Origin: Pisolithus tinctorius
Taxonomy: Eukaryota > Basidiomycota > Agaricomycetes > Boletales > Pisolithaceae
Length of the DNA stretch: 64,000 nt
Assembly (NCBI GenBank): GCA_024663395.1
Contig: JANFAH010000015.1
Coordinates: forward strand, 1,054,001-1,118,000
Direction of reading: 5' to 3'
Each line of letters opens with the position of its first letter. Position 1 is the first letter of the stretch. Under the pieces are notes generated by a model, which saw only the letters and a list, made by a program, of their open reading frames with translations, was not told the origin of the DNA and did no database searches. This document shows, in pieces, positions 22,653-31,900 of the stretch. Both the position numbers and the translations under genes were made by a program.

Positions 22653-23897
22653 ATAGTGAAGGAGTGGTTGACGTTTTGTAGGCGGGTATATGGTTTGTCG
22701 CCGAACTTGGTGGAAAGAAGCTTGGTGTTTATAGCGACATGATCGAGGGTGTCTACAAGAAGTCGCCACCACACGAGCCGTACTCGTGTCTCTTCATCCC
22801 AGGTAAGCAGCTGGCACAATAGGCTACGTACTCATGTTGTACTTCTGAAACAAACTGAGTAACTATGATTGATCGTTGATGGTGTTTACAGGAGGTGGCT
22901 TGTAATAACCACGTGACTCATGTCATGCTTTTGAAGCAAGCTTGTCGTTTATAGGTATGTGATTGAGGGTATCCACAGGAAGTCGTTTGCAACAAGAACC
23001 AGCATGCTGGTGGCTTTCTTATTCCAGGTATGTAACCGGCACAACAAGCCGTAACTCGTGTCATACTTTTGAAGTAAGGTTGCACTTTATAGAAATAAGT
23101 TTGAGGGTGTTTACATGAAGTCGCCTGCAATAGGAGCCACGGTGATGGCTCTCTTCATCCCAGGTAAGCAACTGGCATGGCAGGCTACGTACCCATGCTG
23201 TACTCCTGATGTCCTTCAACCTTTACCAGGCAGCCGAAGATCTTTGTTTTTGGTCCTCCGTAGTAACGTTCTCCTTGGAGGTTCTGGAGGAAGATGATGT
23301 AGGTGTCATTGCGGCTCAGGGGAATCTTTAAGTGCACCTATCATATGCATATGACATGTAAGCCATGTTTGGACATGGCGGACACTACGGAGTAAGGGGT
23401 TCTAGGTGAGTGCCCGCGACCCATCAGCGAAATGTCAGCGCTGAGAGCTGATACTTGTATGTAGTCGTAACTGGATTTAGTGTTCTGAAACAAGCTGTAA
23501 CATCGTGTGGCAATGCCAATAAGTGGCTGCCATCAGTAAATTCTCAGCATTCGGCGGCTGTTGTATGAACGTAATTGTGCCCTTTCTTGGATTATTGTCC
23601 TCACGTAGGTCGTAACATTATCTGATATGATCAAGTCGCCAACCAGGTCTCCAAACCTTAATCTACAGCATTACGAGCGCTCAGACTTCCCTCTTATTCA
23701 GGGCCCTTGGCACTGAGCTATGGTGGTTGCCGTACTTCTTCTCCGAGTTGTATCTCTTTCACTGCTTGGGTCTCTACTTCCCCCCTCATCTGTGCTTGCC
23801 TTCCCAATAACTAACTCGTTGCTGCTGACCTGCGGTACGTACCAGCGGTTGAATCGTTGACCTTGTGTTGAGATGCACCTTCGCTAGCTAGCAAGCG
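22653..23897. promoter_or_regulatory. Bidirectional upstream region A with direct degenerate repeats
   Basis: It lies between the divergent HET-1A and HET-2A starts. From about 22728 to 23215 there are three to four imperfect repeats, all in the same orientation. They run from a TTTATAG-like start through GAGGGTATCCACAGGAAGTC, then a CAGCATGCTGG palindrome in one unit, to CGGCACAACAAGC and CTTTTGAAG. Unit starts lie near 22728, 22949 and 23087, with a partial unit near 22885. The part nearest HET-2A (23620-23890) is unique, pyrimidine-rich and conserved in copy B. No credible coding frame is present. Confidence 0.6.
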
Positions 23898-26800
23898 ATG
23901 CGATTGATCAAAATAAAGGAATTCCTGGCCAGGCATAGGCAAGTTCTACAACAAGCTGATGTCGATACTCAAACCCAGATTTTCACGAATTGTGATGATA
24001 CCACGACAAAGTATTGCATATTATCACATCGGTGGATTGCTGGGCACGAAGTCGACTATGTGCAGATGATGAACCTCGCCAAATTGGATGACGCATACGA
24101 AATACTGAACCTGCATGGTTATCAAAAGATCCTCAAGGCTTGCGATGTGGCAGACCGTCACTTCGAATATCTATGGGCTGATACGTGCTGCATTGATAAA
24201 CGGAACAGCTCGGAACTGTCTGAAGCGATCAATTCCATGTTTCGTTGGTACAAGAACTCGACGCAATGCTACACTTACCTTCACGATACTTCTGACTTTC
24301 CCACCCAAGCTGACCCTGCGACTTTTACCAATTCCAATGGCTGGCCAGAGTGGTTCTCACGGGGATGGACACTGCAGGAGTTGATAGCTCCAGCCGAACT
24401 CCACTTCTTTAACAGGGACTGGAAAGAAATCGGTGATAAACGAAACAGGGCCACTGAGTTGGAGAAGATCACAGGAGTTCCGGCACGTGTCTTGATGGAT
24501 GGATTGTCTTCCTACAGTCCCAGCTTTGCCGAGGTCATGTCCTGGGCTGCTGAGAGGAGGACAACGCTCGCCGAAGACGAAGCATACTCACTAATAGGTT
24601 TGTTGGGTGTCCACATGCCAATGTTATATGGAGAGGGGAAGAAGGCGTTTCAACGTCTGCAACTCGAGTTCATGCGGATGTCGAATGACCAGAGCGTCTT
24701 TGCCTGGAGAGCCAATAAGGCTGGGGGTACCGGGGCAGAGGAGAGTTCTGACGGTGGGAACACCCAAGAAGAGATGGGTTGGACCAGTAGCGTCTTAGCT
24801 GACGGTCCCATCGCCTTCAGAGGATGTCACGACATTATTCAAATGGAGCCGAAGGAATTCTACCGACTGCTTTCAAAAAAGTGGGAATCAGGCGCAAAAG
24901 TACTCGCTGGAGTCGGTGCCGACGAAGAGTGCAAACTGCCTGCATTCACTGTTACCAATCTTGGAATACGGATACGTCTTCCTCTTACGGATTATTATGG
25001 CTGTCCATCGGTCTTCCAGGTGGCATTGGCGTGCCGCAGGAAGAACAACTTGATGCCGCTGACGATTGATTTGGCAGCCTTTGGACATGTCCATTACAGG
25101 TACTCCGGTGCAGACGGACCCATACAGCCATTTCCCCGGAGCCAGAAACTTGACCTTGCATACCAAGACGAGACTCCTCGTGGTATCACATTTAAGCTCG
25201 TTGAAACAACAGCCCTCCATGGTTTCCGCCGCCGTCTCATCTTCCCCCCGAACACGATATGCGGAAATGGTTCGCTCAAATTGTCAAGCACCAATCCCCT
25301 TGCGATAGTGGTCTACGCTAATGATTCGAACACTTTCTTCGCTGTCGCATGCGGCTACTGCTTTGGCCAGGACTGGGTGCACGTTATTTGCGATGAACCA
25401 CGGAACAAACTTCCTGCCAATCCCGAGGAGATTTACAAACGAATTTGGAACAGAGGTGCGGAATATGCCCGCCTTATGACTGAGGCGTGCTCCGGTAAAG
25501 TAGTTCAGCCTTACCACGTCAAACATGGATACCTCCTCGGCACCATTTGGGCTATCAGAATTGCTTGCGGAGGATGGGAGAAATCAAACGATCGCATTGT
25601 TGCAGTTGATGTCGTCGAATTCCCGGGAGGTCGTTGCAAGACACTCACATGGGAGCCCATGTATGTCAGTACACTTCACTTCTTATTGTGAGTGCGGTGT
25701 CAAAACCTTATTCTCTAGGGCACCAAAGGTCTTATAAAGGCTGAAATCCCTTGTCTCATGAGAGAAACTTTATGGTTCGGTGGCCGCCTTGACGATCACC
25801 GGGTAGAGGGCACTCATGAGGTATTTTCCCTTGCTCCCATACAACAATCGATCAAAGTAAGTCCAATGCATATACTCTGGTTTGCGAAGCCTAAGGATAT
25901 ATTAGGTGGGTGACTATGGTGTCATCGTCAGTGACAACACCGGGAATTTTAAACGTCTAGGCAACATCTTTGAAGAACAGGAGGCATCCAACTTGAAGCT
26001 TAGGCTGTATACTAATGATTTACCTCTCAAGCCCGTGGTCACGAGCAAGCTTTTAGCCTATGGCACTTCTCTCCCACGCCCCTCGGAAAATGCGGGGCTA
26101 ATTCTAAATGAACCAAAAATTATCTCATTCCTAAACACTCCACGTGTTCTTGATCTGCTGAAACAGTTGTCTACTCGGATGAGAGACTACTCATTGGTGA
26201 CATCGGTAGTGCAATGTTCAGCATGCACCCTCTCCGATGACTTCAGAGGACGAATCAAGACCCAAATGCGGCGATACCCCGAAATCTGGCAGGGTTGTGA
26301 GTTCACTGCCGGTGCCACCATTAACCGTCGTTTCTGACCTCGAGTACCGCATTGTGGCAGACGCTCGTAATGTCACAACTAACCCACAAACGGTCACTCC
26401 ATTGTATACTATTGCGACTCCGTGGGTTTGGTATCAGGGTGAGCTAAACAGAGATGTGGCAAGTGAATACCATGAGATCAGGTAAATCTACTTAAGTTGT
26501 ACAGCCGTGCCATCGATGACACCGTCCTTCTGCATGTAGGAAACGCTTTAACGTCATAAAGAACTACCCACCAGCACACCGCAGGGAATTCAGACATGAA
26601 GCAATGGAGTTCTTCAAGGCTAAATTTGGTGTCGCGCACCTCGAAGATCTTGTACGTATTGTTGTGTCCGTCCATTACTAATCCGTGCAAGGCTGAGGAT
26701 TCCAATAGGTAGGCAACATAGCTTTCTTTGAACACCTGGCCTCGATTTCAGGCAAGCACATAAAAGGGCCAAATACAACGTTCTTGGATAGTGAAAACGA

Positions 26801-27962
26801 TTTGCAAGGTCATCTATTATCTCGAGATATAACTATGAGAAACATTTCAGGTTCACCAAGCGACCTGCCGAAAGCCCTACAAGAATCCCGTGGTAAGGAA
26901 CTAGTAGTGGAGTTGGTTGGAGCGATGAGAGGGGTCACACACTGTCGAGGCGGCACGTGGCTCTCAGTAGTAACGAAGTTAGTGAGTACGATGAAGAAGC
27001 TCACTAACACCCTTGCCCTCGAGGTAAGTGGCTCAGGTATCGTCTCCAAGAACCAATGTTTGCTCATCCTGGCAATAGTTCCTTGACGATATTTGTAACA
27101 CTTTCCCCGCAAAAGGGCAATCACTTGACAGTTTGTGAGTAAGTAACATTTTGCGCGTGGTGTGCATGGTTGACGGTACCCCAGTATCAAGGAGAGAAAT
27201 AATAACTACAACGTTGCTGACAGGTGAGTGGGTGTGTACCGCAGCATGTTTGCCGTGCAAAATGCTATTGTATATGTACAGTATTCGACCACTGGTGAAA
27301 CAGGTGGAGGATCTGCATGACAAGTACTACAGAATCAAGGATTCTTCAGAGCAGCTAGCAATGGAGGAAGATATTGTTGGCAAGGTACAGTGACATAGAT
27401 CATGTTGATTACTTGACTGACAACTGTTTCTCACAGATCTTAGAGACATTTCGTTGCGGAATCTCTTTGGAAATCCAGCACGTATTAGTGAAGGAAAGTT
27501 GGGTATTTCTCCTCTTTATTATGTTCTAACACGAAGTAGGTCGTACATGAAATACTGTACTACAAGACGACAGATGGATCCATGGATCTACCAGAAAAAA
27601 AAGTCAGGTTTGAAGTAGGTGCATTCCTCATGTAGTGCAGTATATCCGGCTAACAGCTACGATTGCCCCTTTCAGTGCTTGACAATCGCTGGTGAATTTT
27701 TCCGGGCTGCATGCTCTGAGGTACCGCACGATAACGTGGCTCATTTGCGACGGTGCGTGCTGGTATGATTTAATCCACGTCATCACACTAAAGCTCAGCC
27801 CTTTTACGTTTGCTAATCAGGCTCACGGCAAATGCGAGGGAAGGGGTATCGATGTATGAACTGTACCGCAGGGCTCGTGAAGAATGGAGGGATGGAGGGA
27901 TCGGTGATCCATGGTCAAAGTTCGCGCAGAATACTACCCACCCCAGAGATATCTCAGGATAG
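23898..27962 (+). CDS. HET-domain protein HET-2A with long novel C-terminal extension
   Basis: The first exon (23898-25664) holds a HET domain: CILSHRWIAGHEVDY (40-54), EYLWADTCCIDKR (90-102), WFSRGWTLQELIAP (152-165) and DEAYSLIGLLGVHMPMLYGE (about 222-242). A conserved tail follows with GCPSVFQVALACRRK and CGYCFGQDWVHVICDEPRN. A GTCAGT donor after TWEPMY joins the frame to GTKGLIKAEIPCLMRETLWF, and about ten further small exons stay open to a stop at 27960-27962. Examples are VGDYGVIVSDNTGNF (25906), RKRFNVIKNYPPAHRREF (26540), ELVVELVGAMRGVTHCRGGT (26905), KQVEDLHDKYYRIKDSSEQL (27300), CLTIAGEFFRAACSEVP (27675) and MYELYRRAREEWRDGGIGDP (27855). The full protein is near 1,000 residues. I recognise no domain in the ~400-residue extension. 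One 42-nt intron (26809-26850) is in phase and could be retained. Confidence 0.75.
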
Positions 27963-28139
27963 GATTGTATACGGTTCTATTATGATTGATCGTAGCATGC
28001 GTACTTGTCACCGCTTCTTGGCGCCTATTTAACATTCGCCGCTACACGGGCCACCTGTATGTACGGCGATGAAGGTATTGAGGGAGAAGTACGGGTAACG
28101 GTAGAACGAGGGCGGAAAAACACTGCAATAATCTTCTAT

Positions 28140-28865
28140 ACACTCACCTTCATAATTTAGAGACACCCCGTGACAGCGTGGATGGGAGATGTACCATCCA
28201 TAGCAGTGGAATCAAGAACCATGGGTATCGCGAAGTATTCGAACTATAGTTCGTTAGATCTGTTAAACTCCAGTCATGGTCTTGTAGTATGGTAACACCC
28301 GGGGATACAGATGTGAAAAGGATGGAGACTTCAGCACCGATAATCGAGCCTGGGGGCATGGGTGCGTAGAACAGCGTGTTTATGCGCGTGTGTGTACGTC
28401 AACCTGGGCCACGCCTGCAAGTTTGAACCTTGGACTATGTTAAGTGTGAGTACTTGAGTTGGTATTCCCACCAGGGCGTCATATCGGGTATGGTGCCGTG
28501 AAGTCTGTTGAAGACGTCGGTACTTACAAGTTGCCAATAAGTGACCCGGCTGAATCTGGCTTGGATTGTGTAGTAAGGGCCGGTACGGGCCGCTCCATGA
28601 CCACTGGAAACGATTAGGGGGCGATAAGTCATCTAGACTAGCTACTGTAACATAAACAGTACAGACCAAATCCCTGAGCAGCACAACAAACTCTGTCGCG
28701 CTACCGATCAATTGGAACCTGCATTCAAGCTCCATACCTGGAACGAGATGAAAAGGTTGAGAAGTAGCCCGTCTATGGGTTCCAAGTGAGCGAGCTGTGA
28801 TCATACAGACAAACAAACCACCTATGTATGTATGGACTAACGGATACTCCGGACTGAATTCCACC
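28140..28865 (-). CDS. Small conserved gene of unknown function, copy A
   Basis: The minus strand reads LGTHRRATSQPFHLVPGMEL, then TEFVVLLRDLVCTVYVT, then WSGPYRPLLHNPSQIQPGHL (about 28800-28530). Nearer 28330-28190 it reads GAEVSILFTSVSPGVTILQD and DWSLTDLTNYSSNTSRYPWF. The same segments occur at 36390-37307 with mostly conservative differences, which suggests coding constraint. I do not recognise the family. Start, introns and exact order are unresolved: a GTAAGT donor at about 28530 and an acceptor before 28350 would join the two parts. It lies tail-to-tail with HET-2A. It may be a real small gene or a fragment. Confidence 0.35.
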
Positions 28866-29766
28866 AGGTCGCTTCGAAAGGGGGAGACGTTTTCTTTGCC
28901 ACGTTGGGTAGTCAGCAGGCTGTGGATTCTAACCCCCCTACCGCAGGCGGCGACCTCGCCGATGGGCCACTCTAACTACAGCGATGAAGCAGTGCTTAGA
29001 CAGATAGACGAAGAAACTTGGACATGTGCATGCACGGTTATACACTTTAGCCTATAGCTTCCGCCGAGCTCAGCTCATCGCTCGGAGGCTCTCTCATCGG
29101 CTCTCTGATGACCACGTATGCCTTTGAATGTCTTTCATGTGCATTCTTGCTCGTGCAGTGGGCACCACGGCAGACCTTCGTAGGGTTGTCGCCGTTTGTT
29201 GGACGTAGGCCATGGTACCGATACTCGACGTTTTCCGACAGTCGAACAGAAGATTCACTCATTAAAGTATTTAAAAACGCCGCCCACATGGAAACGAGGG
29301 GTTGACCAAGGTGAAACCCTGGAACGGCCCGGCCCGATGATCTCGACTCGCATGATCACAGGCATCTTGGAGATATCAGTAGGTCATCGCGCTGGGTATG
29401 TAAGTTCAGAAACGCAAAGCATCTAGATATGGCGCCAGTCTTGAAAGAAACGAAGCAGAAGTCAGGTACCACTGATGAAAGCTAATGTTGATCGTGATTG
29501 CTATGCACTCCACACCACCCTCCACCTGGTATTACATCTACATCGAACACAAGCGAGCTCGTTACGACCCAACGCTAGAGCTGGTGGAAAATCAGGAACA
29601 GTCAACGTTGACAAAGACAAAGCGCCTACCTGGTGAAGGAGGAAGAGATCATAGGGAAGCCTTACGGGATTGGTACAGAAGGAACAGAATTGAAGGTGGA
29701 ATGATATACCTGAGCGGAAGGAAAGTCAGCAAGACGAATGAAACAGCCGAGGAGAGAAGCAAATTC
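28866..29766. other. Intergenic; left part of duplicated unit B
   Basis: Homologous to 20690-21404, but with about 170 extra bases (about 28900-29070) relative to copy A. No recognisable gene. It probably includes the 3' UTR of HET-1B. Confidence 0.45.
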
Positions 29767-31002
29767 TCACAGAAGACCGTTTACGAGCCATTTCCGACGA
29801 GTTGGAGCATCCAGGAATGATTGAGAGGCACAAATATGGATGTCCTGAAGGCTGAATTTCTGGAAATCATCGACGCCGATGGTTGCCAGATGGCCTTTGT
29901 CTACCCGTTCATAACCATGACAGGATTGCTGGAGGTGGATACACTGAATTAGATCTGCCTTGTTTGTGTCCGCCGCGTCCAAGTTCGCGATGTATTCGGA
30001 GCCATTCCAGACAGCAGGACCACGTGCACAGGCTAGGAGTGTATCGAGTCCAGCTCCTCGTTGTCGCACAGGGAGGATAGCCCGGAAGCCCCTACAAGAT
30101 GGAACGACGTCCAGTAGAGGGGTTGCTACACTTCCTGAACGGAAATGTTTGGTGCAGTACTCTGACCACAGGTCATAAGGAATTTTTTGGACATCGCCAC
30201 AGTCGGCGAAGCATTTGGAAGTGTCGGCGAAGAGACCCGAGTCGGAGGCGTGGGACTCGGCTGAGGCGGAGCGCCACGCAAAAATAGATTGATCGTCCGT
30301 TGTCTTCATGATTTCGCTCTGAAGCTTCAGAAACGTCTTGGTCTCGCCCTCTCCATACAAGATCGGCAAGTTAACACCGAAAAGTCCCATCAATGCATAC
30401 ACTTTGTCTTCCTCCTTGGTCGACGTCCGTCCCTTGGCCCAGGACATCCGAGTCGCAATGCTAAAACAGGGGATGCGCTCCGGGTACTCGAGAGCATCCT
30501 TGTGGATGCCTGTTGTGCTCGATATTACGCTCGAAAGGCCGGCTTTCGTTCCGATCATTGTCCAATCTTTAGCGAAAAAAAACACATGCTTTGGGGCCAA
30601 AAGCTCCTGAATGGTCCATGTGCGTTTGAACCACCGGGAGCGCCTGAATGTACTGTGCCCCTCCCTTGGGTCCTCGTTACCGTCAACGTCATCCAGGTAT
30701 GTGTAACATACTTGTGCTTGTTGATACCAAGTGTACGCTGAAATCGCCTTCTCAGTTTGGCCAGCACTGGTGTTGGCATCTGCACAGCAGGTATCGATCC
30801 AGACATAGTCCAAACCATCCTGCCGTGCAAGCTCACAGCACATTTCAACCTTCTCGTAACCGGGTTGGATGCGTACGCTCTCAGTCCCAATTTCGTGAAA
30901 ATGGAGTGTCTCCCCTATTCGCCACGCGTGTGATAGGATAGCATAAGGACATCGTTCGTTGATGTCTTCTAACTGCTGCGTGTTAATGTTTAGGAGGTAC
31001 AT
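29767..31002 (-). CDS. HET-domain protein, HET-1B
   Basis: Single-exon gene of 411 residues, paralogous to HET-1A. All HET motifs are intact: AILSHAWR, DYVWIDTCCAD, RSRWFKRTWTIQELLAPKHV and EEDKVYALMGLFGVNLPILY. It lacks four residues of the Ser/Ala run found in HET-1A. By eye there are about 14 substitutions in the first 200 residues and about 26 in the last 175, so the region outside the HET domain has changed faster. In the HET family, partner recognition often lies outside the HET domain. The gene is divergent from HET-2B, with ~0.9 kb between starts. The frame is fully open and the start is conserved, so it looks functional. Confidence 0.88.
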   Translation of the reverse strand: MYLLNINTQQLEDINERCPYAILSHAWRIGETLHFHEIGTESVRIQPGYEKVEMCCELARQDGLDYVWIDTCCADANTSAGQTEKAISAYTWYQQAQVCYTYLDDVDGNEDPREGHSTFRRSRWFKRTWTIQELLAPKHVFFFAKDWTMIGTKAGLSSVISSTTGIHKDALEYPERIPCFSIATRMSWAKGRTSTKEEDKVYALMGLFGVNLPILYGEGETKTFLKLQSEIMKTTDDQSIFAWRSASAESHASDSGLFADTSKCFADCGDVQKIPYDLWSEYCTKHFRSGSVATPLLDVVPSCRGFRAILPVRQRGAGLDTLLACARGPAVWNGSEYIANLDAADTNKADLIQCIHLQQSCHGYERVDKGHLATIGVDDFQKFSLQDIHICASQSFLDAPTRRKWLVNGLL

Positions 31003-31900
31003 ATGGTGAGAGAGTGGTTGACGTTTTGTGGGCGGGTATAGGGTCGGCGGACTTCGCGGAAAGAAGCCTGGTGTTTATAGCGACATGGTCGAGGGTGCCT
31101 GCAGGAAATCGCCACTGCAAGAGCTGTACCCACATCGCCATGGCTCTTTTTGTAAGCGATTTCTCATGAGCACCTTGCTTCAAAAGCGTGTCGTGAGTTT
31201 CCTGGCTTGTTGTGCCGATTTGAAGAGAGCCGCATCAGCATGCTGATCCTTCTTGCGAATAACGTCCTGTGGGTACCCTCGATCATATTTCAAACATCAC
31301 CATTCTGGCGAGTGGAGTATGCGATGACCTTGCGTGACTGGTCATAACACTGCCGACTGCTTTGTGCATGAAGAACGAACAACCTTGCTTCAAAAGCGTG
31401 TCATGAGTTACGTGGCTCGTTGTGCCGATTACTTGCCTGCAATGAAGAAACATCAGCATGCTGGTTCTTATTGCAAATGACTTCCTGTGGATACCCTTAA
31501 TTATATCTCTATAAGCGGTAAGCTTGCTTCATCAGTGAAATCCGAGCGCTACGTGGACTTCCATTGTTATATGTGCATGAACGTAAGTACAGCGCTCTTT
31601 CTGGGATTAGTGTGCTCACATAGATCGTAACGTTATCTGGCAAAACCAAGTCTGCAAACCTTATTCCACAGCATTGCGAGTGCTCAGACTTCCCTCTTAT
31701 TCAGCGCCCTTGACACTGAGCCATGGTGGTTGCCGTACTTCCCCAACTTGTATCTCTTCCACTGCTCGGGTCTCTACTCTCCCCCCTTTCATCTGTGCTT
31801 GCCTTCTCAATCACTAACACATCGCTGCAGACCTGCGGTATGTACTAGCGGTCGGATCATTGACCTTGTATTGAGATGCTCCTTCGTTAACTAGCAAGCG
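31003..31900. promoter_or_regulatory. Bidirectional upstream region B with inverted repeats
   Basis: Counterpart of 22653-23897 but ~350 bp shorter and rearranged. A first partial unit (about 31068-31140) is in the same orientation as in copy A. Two further units (about 31165-31300 and 31385-31530) are reverse complements of the copy A units, shown by CTTGCTTCAAAAGCGTGTC, GCTCGTTGTGCCGA and GACTTCCTGTGGATACCC. The HET-2-proximal part (31625-31890) stays collinear with copy A. The region can form large hairpins and places any orientation-dependent element differently relative to the two genes. Confidence 0.65.

Larger units (their letters stand above)
20676..28827. repeat. Tandem segmental duplication, copy A (~8.15 kb)
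   Basis: This block and 28828-37283 are collinear and in the same orientation. Each contains a minus-strand HET gene, a shared upstream region, a plus-strand HET gene with a long C-terminal extension, and a small minus-strand gene. HET-2 starts are 8,003 bp apart (23898 and 31901). The unit ends at CCATGGGTTCCAAGTGAG (about 28772-28790 and 37263-37280; copy A has one substitution). The encoded HET proteins are roughly 85-90 percent identical by eye, so the duplication is not recent. Confidence 0.9.

Noticed and set aside
22653..22772. 40-residue N-terminal extension of HET-1A
   Set aside because: It is not conserved in HET-1B, whose frame begins at the MYLLNI methionine.
26380..26395. Apparent loss of a splice acceptor in HET-2A (AA where copy B has AG before ACGGTCAC)
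   Set aside because: With the phase-1 GTGAGT donor, the in-frame acceptors lie further upstream in both copies (GGCAG at 26356-26360; CATAG in copy B). Both then read ...QTVTPLYT, so no acceptor is lost.
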